Shown here one piece after another: positions 7,815 through 15,218 of a stretch of 64,000 nucleotides of DNA. Numbering within the stretch: position 1 is the stretch's first letter; each line of letters begins with the position of its first letter. A program made the position numbers and the translations under genes. The notes beneath the pieces were generated by a model. That model did no database searches, was not told the DNA's origin, and saw only the letters and a program-made list of their open reading frames with translations. The stretch comes from Ensifer canadensis (GTDB lineage: Bacteria; Pseudomonadota; Alphaproteobacteria; Rhizobiales; Rhizobiaceae): contig NZ_CP083370.1 of the NCBI RefSeq assembly GCF_017488845.2, forward strand, positions 3,090,501-3,154,500, read 5' to 3'.

Positions 7815-8780
7815 ATGACCACGATCCTCCGCTCCACACCGGATAATCCGATACCGGACAATCACGTGGCGGGCTTCTTCGATGGAGCCGGTGGCCGCAA
7901 GATCCGCTACGCCATCTTCAAGACCAGGACGCCGGTTGCGCGCGGCACCGTGGTGCTGCTGCAGGGCCGCAACGAATCGATCGAGAAATACTTCGAGACC
8001 ATCGCCGAACTCAACGCCGCCGGCCTCTGGGTCGCAACCTTCGACTGGCGCGGCCAGGCGGGCTCGGAGCGGCTCTTGCCCGAGGCCGGGCGCGGCCATG
8101 TCGAGCGCTTCTCCTATTACGAGCGCGATCTGACCACCTTCCTCGAACAGATCGTGCTGCCGGATACCCGGCTGCCGTTTTCGATTGTCGCCCACTCCAT
8201 GGGCGCGCTGGTCGCGCTGTCGCTCGCGCCCATGCTTTCGAGCCGCATCGATCGCCTGGTGGTGCTTGCCCCCTTTGTCGGCCTCGGTGGCCAGATAATT
8301 GGCGAACGCAGCATCGCCAGCATGGCAACGGTGATGCGCTGGGTCGGTCTCGGGCGGCTGCCATTGCATGCCGACAAAGGCAATCGCCCCTTTGAAAACA
8401 ACGTGCTGACCGCCGACCGCCGGCGCTTTGCGCGCAACCTGGCCTTGACCGAAGCCTATCCGGAATTGCGACTTGGGCCGCCGTCGGCGCGCTGGTTGAC
8501 CGAAGCGTTTCGTGCAATGCGCCGCGTCGCCCGACGGGAACATCTGACCCGCATCACCCTGCCGACGATCATCCTGGCGCCGACAGCCGACCGGCTGGTG
8601 CCGCATGTCGCCGTCGAGTGGCTGGCGCGCAATTTCCGCGCCGCCCACATGATCCCGATCGACGGTGCGCGCCACGAACTGCTGCACGAGGCCGATCGTT
8701 ATCGCGCCCAGGCCATGGCGGCCATTCTTGCTTTCGTCATTCCCGATAAGGACGACAAGGACGAAGGCGAAGCGGCCTGA
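7815..8780 (+). CDS. alpha/beta hydrolase, lysophospholipase-like
   Basis: A 321-residue alpha/beta-hydrolase of the serine aminopeptidase/monoglyceride-lipase (Hydrolase_4) type, annotated as lysophospholipase (PldB-like) in relatives. The nucleophile elbow is AHSMG with S128; the acid is probably the Asp of PTADRLVPH and the base the His of GARHELLHE near the C-terminus. The start is uncertain: ATG 7815 is preferred because the upstream TTG at 7743 lies in the terminator T-run and has no ribosome site, although 7815 lacks a good one too. It is convergent with hisN. The true substrate is unknown. Confidence 0.85.
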   Translation: MTTILRSTPDNPIPDNHVAGFFDGAGGRKIRYAIFKTRTPVARGTVVLLQGRNESIEKYFETIAELNAAGLWVATFDWRGQAGSERLLPEAGRGHVERFSYYERDLTTFLEQIVLPDTRLPFSIVAHSMGALVALSLAPMLSSRIDRLVVLAPFVGLGGQIIGERSIASMATVMRWVGLGRLPLHADKGNRPFENNVLTADRRRFARNLALTEAYPELRLGPPSARWLTEAFRAMRRVARREHLTRITLPTIILAPTADRLVPHVAVEWLARNFRAAHMIPIDGARHELLHEADRYRAQAMAAILAFVIPDKDDKDEGEAA

Positions 8781-8804
8781 GACAATTCAGTCTTTTGAGA
8801 AAAT

Positions 8805-9578
8805 TCAGCCTTTGAGAATTTCCAGCGCCTGCGCATGCAGTTCGGCGCTGCCGGCAGCGATGACTTCGCCACCCATTTCCGCCGGGCCGCCCTGCCAGTT
8901 GGTGACGATGCCGCCAGCCTGCTCGATCAACGGGATAAGGCCGCCGACGTCATAGGGCTTGAGCCCGCACTCGATGACCAGGTCGACATGACCGGCCGCA
9001 AGCAGCGCGAAGGCATAGCAATCACAACCGTAGCGGAACAGCCGCACCTTGTCCTGCAGCGCCTCGAAGCGGGTCTTGTTGTCGCCGGTGTAGAGATGCG
9101 GCGAGGTCGTAAACAGCACGGCATCTGAAAGCGCGTCGCAAGTGCGGGTCGACAGCACCTTGTCGCCGTCGGGTCCACGGTAGAGCGCCTGCTTGCCGTC
9201 GGCAAAGAAGCGTTCGCCGGTAAATGGCTGATCCATCAGGCCCATCACCGCATCGCCGTTGCGATAAAGACCGATCAGCGTGCCCCAGACCGGCAGGCCG
9301 GAGATGAAGGCGCGCGTGCCATCGATCGGATCGATCACCCAGACATATTCGCGATCGAGCCCGACATTGCCATGCTCCTCGCCGAGGATACCGTGACCGG
9401 GGAAATTCTCCTCGATCAGAGCGCGGATCGCGGCCTCAGCCGACTGATCGGCCTCGGTCACCGGATCGAAACCGCCCTCGAGCTTGTTGACGACGCTCGT
9501 GCCGATGCGAAAGCGCGGCAAGGTTTCCGCCTTGGCGGCATCGGCGAGACGATCGAAAAAGGAGCGGTCGGGCAGCAT
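8805..9578 (-). CDS. hisN: histidinol-phosphatase, inositol monophosphatase type
   Basis: A 257-residue metal-dependent phosphatase of the IMPase fold. It shows the expected metal ligands: GEEHG (E67), IDPIDGT (D83, D86) and the C-terminal YDVGGLIPLIEQAGG. Rhizobial and actinobacterial members with this sequence style catalyse histidinol-phosphate dephosphorylation in histidine synthesis, so HisN is the best name; a generic inositol-1-monophosphatase role cannot be excluded by sequence alone. Start ATG 9578 has GAGAG upstream. An upstream in-frame extension to 9644 is cysteine/arginine-rich and unlikely. Confidence 0.87.
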   Translation of the reverse strand: MLPDRSFFDRLADAAKAETLPRFRIGTSVVNKLEGGFDPVTEADQSAEAAIRALIEENFPGHGILGEEHGNVGLDREYVWVIDPIDGTRAFISGLPVWGTLIGLYRNGDAVMGLMDQPFTGERFFADGKQALYRGPDGDKVLSTRTCDALSDAVLFTTSPHLYTGDNKTRFEALQDKVRLFRYGCDCYAFALLAAGHVDLVIECGLKPYDVGGLIPLIEQAGGIVTNWQGGPAEMGGEVIAAGSAELHAQALEILKG

Positions 9579-9759
9579 GTCACTCTCTTTAGGGAAAGAA
9601 GCAGGAAGGTCCAATCTGCATAGACGAAATCTGCAGAAAGGCAAACGGCCAAGCGACCGGCTGTCAGCGATCCAAGACGGTGGGCCGTTCCGATCGTTTC
9701 AGCGCCGTCGATCCGGTGAAATTCCTTTGCCGCACTGCAAAAGTTTTCACTCTCTCAAC

Positions 9760-9792
9760 TTGACAATTGTGCAGTGCAATATTAGGGTTTTT
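9760..9792 (+). promoter_or_regulatory. probable promoter of the small RNA
   Basis: TTGACA at 9760-9765 is a perfect -35 hexamer. A TATTAG-like -10 follows, but at a short spacing. The site stands just upstream of the structured RNA at 9793-9873. Confidence 0.5.
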
Positions 9793-9873
9793 GTGCAGTC
9801 ACTTGTGACTGTAAATACCCTCCTTGGGTGTTTCCTCCCTAGACTTAACCGCGCCACCGGCGCGGTTCTTTTT
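9793..9873 (+). ncRNA. mmgR: trans-acting small RNA, MmgR/alpha-r8-like
   Basis: About 80 bases with the architecture of a rhizobial Hfq-type sRNA: a first stem CAGTCAC/GTGACTG, a second stem ACCC/GGGT exposing TCCTT, an unpaired TTTCCTCCCTAGAC stretch able to pair with Shine-Dalgarno sequences, and a strong terminator (AACCGCGCC/GGCGCGGTT plus T-run). The size and shape fit MmgR, a 77-nt Sinorhizobium sRNA affecting polyhydroxybutyrate accumulation. The sRNA call is firm; the MmgR name is from memory and less sure. It sits between hisN and the N-formylglutamate hydrolase gene. Confidence 0.75.
9847..9873 (+). terminator. rho-independent terminator of the small RNA
   Basis: AACCGCGCC (9847-9855) and GGCGCGGTT (9859-9867) pair perfectly around ACC, followed by C and five T. 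Confidence 0.9.
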
Positions 9874-9882
9874 GAGGTCTAC

Positions 9883-9982
9883 TACAGCGCCGCGCGGCTT
9901 ATTGGACGCGCAAAGGTCGCTGTAGCGCTTTGAATTGCTGCATGTTTTTATCCTTAAATCGAATAGGATTTAAGGAACATGC
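9883..9982 (-). repeat. RIME1-like intergenic repeat
   Basis: The element has two palindromes: CAGCGCCGCGCG...ACGCGCAAAGGTCGCTG, then GCATGTTTTTATCCTTAAATC with its complement GATTTAAGGAACATGC. Other near-full copies lie at 13305-13402, 15064-15167 and 44857-44966. Confidence 0.8.
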
Positions 9983-9997
9983 CATAGGGAACCGACG

Positions 9998-10879
9998 CTA
10001 CTCCGCAGCAAGCGGCAGATAGGCGCCATAATCCTCGACATGACGCGCGAGCGACGCGATGAAGCTGGTGAGATCGGCGACCAGCGCGCCGAAACCGGGC
10101 TTGCGGACCAGCGTCGTCTCATCGACATAGAGCCCGCGATTGATCTCGATCTGCAGCGCATGCAGGCCGCGGCTCGGTCGGCCGTAATGTTCGGTGATGA
10201 AACCGCCGGCATAGGGCTTGTTGCGCGCGACGGTATAGCCGAGCTCAGCCAACAGATCGACGGCCATCCTCGACAGTTCCGCCGCGGCACTGGTGCCGTA
10301 ACGATCGCCGATGATGAAGTCCGGCCGCTGGGCGCTGCCCGGCAGATGCACATTGCCGGGCATCGAGTGGCAATCGATCAAGACCGACAGGCCGAACTGG
10401 ACATGCGTGCGGGCGATGAGCTTGCGCAAGGTGGCGTGGTAGGGCTTGTAGATCGTCTCGATGCGCGCCAGCGCGTCTTCGACGGGGAAGCGGCCGCGAT
10501 AGATTTCCATGTTCTCGGCGACAAGCCGCGGCACGGTTCCAAGGCCGCCTGCCACCCGCATCGAACTGATATTGGCATGCGGCGGCACCGGCCCGTCGAA
10601 CATGCGCGGGTCGAGTTCGTAAGGCTCGCGGTTGACGTCGAGGAAGGCCCGCGGGAAATGCGCCAGCAGCATCGGCGCGCCGAGGAACGTCGCGTTCTGG
10701 AACAGCTCGTCGACATAGTGATCTTCGGAACGACGGATCGCCAGCGCATCGAGGCGGGACTGATCGAGAAAGGCCTGTGGATAAGAGCGGCCGCTATGCG
10801 GCGAGTTGAATACGAAGGGAATCCGCTGACTTGCAGGTTCCAGAACCTCAAACAGCTCCCTCTCCGTCATCTCCCCCAT
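9998..10879 (-). CDS. N-formylglutamate amidohydrolase family protein
   Basis: A 293-residue enzyme of the N-formylglutamate amidohydrolase (HutG-type) family, zinc hydrolases that release formate from N-formyl-L-glutamate in histidine degradation or act on related N-formyl amino acids. Family signatures include PFVFNSPHSGRSYP near the N-terminus, RSEDHYVDELF, VLIDCHSMPG and TEHYGRP. Start ATG 10879 is chosen because AAAAGGG lies at normal spacing; ATG 10897 (MVKRVP) has none, and ATG 10870 is a further alternative. It stands alone, not in a hut operon, so its in vivo role is inferred only. It is divergent from cpdR. Confidence 0.85.
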   Translation of the reverse strand: MGEMTERELFEVLEPASQRIPFVFNSPHSGRSYPQAFLDQSRLDALAIRRSEDHYVDELFQNATFLGAPMLLAHFPRAFLDVNREPYELDPRMFDGPVPPHANISSMRVAGGLGTVPRLVAENMEIYRGRFPVEDALARIETIYKPYHATLRKLIARTHVQFGLSVLIDCHSMPGNVHLPGSAQRPDFIIGDRYGTSAAAELSRMAVDLLAELGYTVARNKPYAGGFITEHYGRPSRGLHALQIEINRGLYVDETTLVRKPGFGALVADLTSFIASLARHVEDYGAYLPLAAE

Positions 10880-11074
10880 CGGAACCCTTTTTACCATGTG
10901 CGGTTCTTGCTGTTGCCATCATGTTGCCAGTTGGTCGGCTCTGTGTCCATAGTGCGCCCACTCCGGTTTCTGGGGAGTTGACGCGTCGCGTTCACGAGAT
11001 ATTTACCCCGTTGCGGTTTGGATAGAACGCCGCAATCCATACGCAATGAATAAAGAGAAGCAACGGCCGAGTTC

Positions 11075-11437
11075 ATGACTGTGAAAATCCTTCTTGCCGA
11101 AGACGACAACGATATGCGCCGCTTCCTTGTGAAGGCGCTCGAAAAGGCTGGCTACAAGGTCATGTCCTATGACAACGGCGCCAGCGCCTACGACCGCCTT
11201 CGCGAAGAGCCCTTCTCGCTTCTCCTGACCGATATCGTCATGCCCGAGATGGACGGCATCGAGCTTGCCCGTCGGGCGACCGAACTCGATCCGGATCTCA
11301 AGGTGATGTTTATCACCGGCTTTGCCGCGGTCGCGCTGAACCCGGATTCGAAAGCTCCGAAGGACGCCAAGGTCCTGTCGAAGCCCTTCCACCTTCGCGA
11401 CCTGGTCGACGAGGTCAACAAGATGCTGGCCGCCTGA
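11075..11437 (+). CDS. cpdR: CpdR-type single-domain response regulator
   Basis: A 120-residue receiver domain with no output domain. The phosphoacceptor is D53 (LLTDIVMPEMDG), with acidic E9/D10/D11, T81 and K103 completing the active site. Sequence and neighbourhood match CpdR, which in Caulobacter and Sinorhizobium controls ClpXP polar localisation and degradation of cell-cycle proteins; phosphorylation by the CckA-ChpT relay inactivates it. The C-terminal Ala-Ala is typical of this family. It stands alone with its own terminator at 11510-11547, upstream of tRNA-Val. In Sinorhizobium, CpdR1 is needed for proper cell-cycle control and symbiosis. Confidence 0.93.
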   Translation: MTVKILLAEDDNDMRRFLVKALEKAGYKVMSYDNGASAYDRLREEPFSLLLTDIVMPEMDGIELARRATELDPDLKVMFITGFAAVALNPDSKAPKDAKVLSKPFHLRDLVDEVNKMLAA

Positions 11438-11509
11438 GGCCAGACATTTTTTCCACAGCTGCCGCCGCCGTCCGTGACACTTGGACCGGATCGGCGCAGA
11501 CTTCAGATC

Positions 11510-11547
11510 GACCGCCGCGATCCACAGGGATCTCCGGCGGTCTTTTT
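11510..11547 (+). terminator. rho-independent terminator downstream of cpdR
   Basis: GACCGCCG (11510-11517) pairs with CGGCGGTC (11535-11542) around an inner GATCC/GGATC stem, followed by TTTTT. Confidence 0.85.
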
Positions 11548-11709
11548 ATTTCAGTGACTTACGCGCAAAGCCCGGAAATCCGGACTTCCGGCAAGCCGCC
11601 ACAGGCGGCAGACGATGACGGAAAACCGCCAGCAAAATTTCAGTCAAAAAACCTTCGAAAACCCTATTGACGCGAGAGCGGGTTCTATGGTCTATGCGCC
11701 TCATCGGAT

Positions 11710-11784
<75 letters not shown>

Positions 11785-11798
11785 TCCAAGTTTCTGAT

Positions 11799-11832
11799 AA
11801 AAAGGGCTTTCGGGAAACCGGAAGCCCTTTTT
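11799..11832 (+). terminator. rho-independent terminator after tRNA-Val
   Basis: AAAAAGGGCTT (11799-11809) and AAGCCCTTTTT (11822-11832) are exact complements ending in a T-run. Confidence 0.9.
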
Positions 11833-11833
11833 A

Positions 11834-12349
11834 CGTTTTGCTTCCAAGGTTCATCGAACCTGCGGCCGATGACGCCTAAGCGCGATATTGGAGAGGATCA
11901 GAACAGCATGGGACGATCCGTGCCGGATCATCGGCACACTGCGGATTGCGCTAAATGGAAAGCGGCATGAATCGCTACTCGTTTACCTTGACGCAAAATC
12001 GCAAAGATTGCAGTATTCAATAGGATACAACTTAATTTCAAGCAGCGTTACGTTGTTGCACACACACTACAGCGGCAGGATATACACCAACATTTTCAAA
12101 TCCTTCCGACGCAGCCACGCGCAAAATCGGCCTCGCCCTTCGTGATCAGGACTATGGGCAGTCTGATCGAAAACAGTGCTCGACAAGACCTTCGGGTCTT
12201 GCCTTGCGCCTGTTTCCTTCCATCCGATCCCATGGTCCTGAACAGAGTGGATGAATTTAACAGGCCCTGACCCTTGCCATCGAATTTGTGAAACCAACGG
12301 CACGCACAGTTCTCACGGGTTGTCCAACGCCACACGAGGAGACGGTACA
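11834..12349. other. gene-poor, AT-richer stretch downstream of tRNA-Val
   Basis: About 515 bases with lower GC than the flanks, especially 11960-12080. I find no convincing gene; minus-strand frames have no recognisable protein. A CAAGACC/GGTCTTG hairpin with a TTCG tetraloop sits at 12184-12201. The composition suggests old foreign or decayed DNA. Confidence 0.5.
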
Positions 12350-13012
12350 ATGAACAGATTTTTCGTTTTCGGTCTTGGTCTTTTCTCAATGTCGACTGCA
12401 CCATCTCTGGTCCAGGCGCAGGAGGAGCCGAGCTTTGATTGTTCAAAGGCCAAGAGCCAGGTCGAAAAAGTTCTTTGCTCCGGCGGAGATTCCGGAATGG
12501 GGTGGATCGATCAGACCATGGCCGACCTGTACAAGGCCGTCCGCGCTGCGCCAGGCGCGGATGCCGCCACACTGGAATCGAGCCAGCGCGCCTGGCTTGC
12601 AAAGCGAGACCATTGCAAGGGTTCGGACGAGAAGGTGATGAATTGCCTGATCGACAGCTATCGTGGCCGCTATGCCGAACTCAGCTCCGCCTATGACCAA
12701 AAACATCTCACAGGCACGTACGGGAACGCGCGCGGCGTGCTCGACAGCGTGTTGTTTCCCGATGGCAACCTCTTGGTCAACATCTCGACCGATGTCGGCG
12801 CTCCCTCCTACGACTCCTGCTCGGTAACCTTCCGTGCCCCGCTTGAAGGGGAGGCGGTGCAGCACGTTTTCACGCCTGAGGAAATCGGCGCCGACGGTCA
12901 GTGCACGGTCGACTTGAAGATCACAGGTTCCCAGATCGATGTCACTCCCAAGGATTGCCGCGTTTTCTGCGGCAACTCTGCCTCGTTCGACGGCGCCTAC
13001 AAGAAACAGTAA
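12350..13012 (+). CDS. secreted LprI-like (DUF1311) protein
   Basis: A 220-residue protein with a signal peptide (MNRFFVFGLGLFS..., likely cut after AQA at about residue 23). A cysteine-rich DUF1311/LprI domain follows: FDCSKAKSQVEKVLCS, then L-x-x-x-QRAWLAKRDHC and NCLIDSYRGRYAEL, which is the family signature. LprI-like proteins include lysozyme inhibitors, but most members have no tested role. The C-terminal 100 residues, with further cysteines (SC, QC, DCRVFCG), form a separate unrecognised domain. GAGGAG lies upstream of ATG 12350. It is the first gene in the segment after tRNA-Val. Confidence 0.8.
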   Translation: MNRFFVFGLGLFSMSTAPSLVQAQEEPSFDCSKAKSQVEKVLCSGGDSGMGWIDQTMADLYKAVRAAPGADAATLESSQRAWLAKRDHCKGSDEKVMNCLIDSYRGRYAELSSAYDQKHLTGTYGNARGVLDSVLFPDGNLLVNISTDVGAPSYDSCSVTFRAPLEGEAVQHVFTPEEIGADGQCTVDLKITGSQIDVTPKDCRVFCGNSASFDGAYKKQ

Positions 13013-13304
13013 GGCACGATCGAGAACTTGATCGATAGATGAGAGGAACGGCGATCGTGCTTCGATGAAGCCGATCGTCTGCCTACCTGTGATCTGATCA
13101 ACCGGCCCACCGTGACGGCATTGCCGTGCAAGCCACCGAGTGACGGCATCGACCGCAGCGGCCGCCACTGCGCGGAATATTCGGGGTAGCTCATGGATCG
13201 GCCAGCCTCGCCGCCCTACTTTGCTCTCGCGACCTGAACGCATCCGCCCGGCAGGAGGCACGCGCCATGTCGACGGCAAAGTGCCGAGGATTCGAGAGCC
13301 CTAC
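13013..13304. other. non-coding or decayed stretch
   Basis: Between the LprI-like gene and the repeat at 13305 I see no gene I can defend. Minus-strand frames continue antisense through the upstream gene and match nothing I recognise. Confidence 0.4.
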
Positions 13305-13402
13305 CGCATGTTTCGTTAGACTGTATTCGATCTAAGGATAAAACATACAGCAATTCAAAGTGTTACAGCGACCTTTGCGCGTCTAATAAGACGCGCGGCG
13401 CT
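13305..13402 (+). repeat. RIME1-like intergenic repeat
   Basis: This copy runs from GCATGTTTCG through GATCTAAGGATAAAACATACAG, CAATTCAAAGTG and TACAGCGACCTTTGCGCGTC to GACGCGCGGCGCTG. It ends about 25 bases before the start codon of the downstream hydrolase, so it probably lies in that gene's leader. Confidence 0.8.
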
Positions 13403-13427
13403 GAAGTGGGAAGGAAAGGAACGGACA

Positions 13428-14120
13428 ATGCCAGCCATCAAGAACATCGTCCTGGTCCATGGCGCCTGGGGTGACGCCTCGCATTGGCGCCACGTGATAC
13501 CGCCGCTGCACGCCAAGGGCTACAATGTCGCAGCGGTCCAGAACCCGCTGACGTCACTTGCCGACGACATCGACCGGACATCGAAACTTGTGGCCGCACA
13601 GGACGGGCCGACATTGCTGGTCGGCCATTCCTATGGCGGTGCCGTGATCACCGGCGCCGGCCACGCGCCGAACGTTGCCGGCTTGGTCTATATCGCCGCT
13701 TTCGCGCCCGACGAAGGTGACAGTCTCGGCAGCATCTTCGCCCGCCGCGACGCCCCTTCCGGTGCCGGCAGTATCCGGCCTGATAAGGATGGTTTCCTCT
13801 GGCTCGACCAGGCGACGTTCCGCCAGAGCTTCGGCCAGGATCTCGGCGAGACCGAAGCGCTGGTCATGGCCGTCGCGCAGAAGCCGATTGCAGGACGCTG
13901 CTTTGAAGACAAGTCCGGCCCGCCGGCCTGGAAGGTGAAGCCCAGTTGGTATCAGGTGTCGAGCCGCGACAACATGATTCCGCCGGAAACCGAACAGTGG
14001 ATGGCGGAGCGCATCAAGGCGAAGAAGACGATCACGCTTGACGCGAGCCACGCGTCGCTGGCCTCGCGTGCCCCGGAGGTCGTCGCGCTGATCGAAGAAG
14101 CGGTCGCCTCGCTCGCCTGA
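13428..14120 (+). CDS. alpha/beta hydrolase, esterase-like
   Basis: A 230-residue alpha/beta-hydrolase of the small esterase/hydroxynitrile-lyase-like group. The oxyanion segment is VLVHGAWGDASHW; the nucleophile is S68 in VGHSYGG; the catalytic His is in LDASHASL near residue 206; the Asp is probably in SSRDNMIPP. Relatives are annotated as salicylate-type or generic esterases, but the substrate is unknown. The ribosome site AAGGAAAGGA sits directly after the repeat element. It is a single-gene unit; the neighbouring redoxin gene is convergent. Confidence 0.85.
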   Translation: MPAIKNIVLVHGAWGDASHWRHVIPPLHAKGYNVAAVQNPLTSLADDIDRTSKLVAAQDGPTLLVGHSYGGAVITGAGHAPNVAGLVYIAAFAPDEGDSLGSIFARRDAPSGAGSIRPDKDGFLWLDQATFRQSFGQDLGETEALVMAVAQKPIAGRCFEDKSGPPAWKVKPSWYQVSSRDNMIPPETEQWMAERIKAKKTITLDASHASLASRAPEVVALIEEAVASLA

Positions 14121-14241
14121 CGTCGGGCGTCGCGCCACCGGCTGCCCCGAACGACATTTTCATTTCGGGGCAGCATCGTCTTCGCGGGACGAACACCGGC
14201 GCCGGCCAAACGTGCCGCCGTCTATCGTCCACGGGCGGCGG

Positions 14242-14919
14242 TCAATGGGCGACGTTCGACGCGGCCGACATCAGCTCCTCTCGGCGAGGCACGCCGAACA
14301 TGTTGTGTCCGTCAGCCGTGGCCTCGGTAAAGCTCCATCGCACGATGCCATCCCGATCGAGCAGGAACTCGCCGACGAGTTGCCCTTCGCCCGTCGCGAT
14401 CATGCGTTCGTCGTCATGTGTGATTTCATAGCCGTCCGCCTTGTCGAGAAACGACGAGGCCGCCCAAGGATCCATAGCGGCCGGCAGCTCGCCCGGCATG
14501 TCAACCAGCATTGCCATGACGGTTTTCTTGGCAAGTTTGTGAGGCCAATCGTCCTCATCCTCGGTGAACTGAAGATTGGGTAAGCCGAACGCGCGGTGAG
14601 AAACCCGTTCCGGATCGGACGCCGCCAGCAGATGTGGCAGCGGATGGTAGCGGAAATAAAGGCGCGCCCGGTCGATCGGCGTGTTGACGACCGTCAGGCT
14701 CTCGACACCTTTTTCGCGCAGTGCCTCGTCGAGCTGCGCCATCGCCGCGATCTGGCGTCGGCAGAAGGGGCAGTGCAGACCGCGGAACAGGCCGACCAGC
14801 ACCGGCTTGCGACCGCGAAAATCGTCGATGGAAATCTGACCGTCCTGGGTGATGGCGTCGAGAACCACGTTCGGTGCCCGGTCACCGGGTTGCAACGGTC
14901 CATTGTGCTGTTCAACCAT
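14242..14919 (-). CDS. AhpC/TSA-family redoxin
   Basis: A 225-residue thioredoxin-fold protein of the peroxiredoxin-like (AhpC-TSA) family. The N-terminal PGDRAPNVVLDAITQDG strand is followed by LFRGLHCPFCRRQ, giving a C50-P-F-C53 motif rather than the lone peroxidatic Cys of classical peroxiredoxins, so it may act as a thiol reductase or an atypical peroxidase. AAGGAG precedes ATG 14919. No partner gene lies alongside. It is one of several redox or stress-type genes in the segment after tRNA-Val. Confidence 0.82.
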   Translation of the reverse strand: MVEQHNGPLQPGDRAPNVVLDAITQDGQISIDDFRGRKPVLVGLFRGLHCPFCRRQIAAMAQLDEALREKGVESLTVVNTPIDRARLYFRYHPLPHLLAASDPERVSHRAFGLPNLQFTEDEDDWPHKLAKKTVMAMLVDMPGELPAAMDPWAASSFLDKADGYEITHDDERMIATGEGQLVGEFLLDRDGIVRWSFTEATADGHNMFGVPRREELMSAASNVAH

Positions 14920-15063
14920 AATCTTTTCTCCTTATGCCGATCGTGGGTCACGGAGATGTGGGGAGCGCGTCTCGCGCGGTGCGCTAAACGCGACCATCGC
15001 GTCGAACGCAGAGCCGGTTTGGCGACACAAGCCTACATTTCGGGCGCCCTTTCGCGGCCAATC

Positions 15064-15167
15064 CTACAGCGCCGCGCGTCTTGTTAGACGCGCAAAGGTC
15101 GCTGTAGCACTTTGAATGGCTGCATGTTTTTATCCTTAAATCGAATAGGATCTAAGGAAACATGCAG
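15064..15167 (-). repeat. RIME1-like intergenic repeat
   Basis: CTACAGCGCCGCGCG...AGACGCGCAAAGGTCGCTGTAG is followed by TTGAATGGCTGCATG and the ATCCTTAAATC/GATCTAAGGA palindrome. Apart from strand it is almost the same as the copy at 44857-44966. Confidence 0.8.
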
Positions 15168-15218
15168 TAGAACCCGAATCGTCGTGTTTACCTTCGACGG
15201 ACCTGCCCTGCAGCGCCC

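Noticed and set aside
12096..12602. 168-codon minus-strand frame after tRNA-Val as an integrase remnant
   Set aside because: I looked for a recombinase pattern (R...H-x-x-R...Y) and found none; much of it is antisense to the LprI-like gene.
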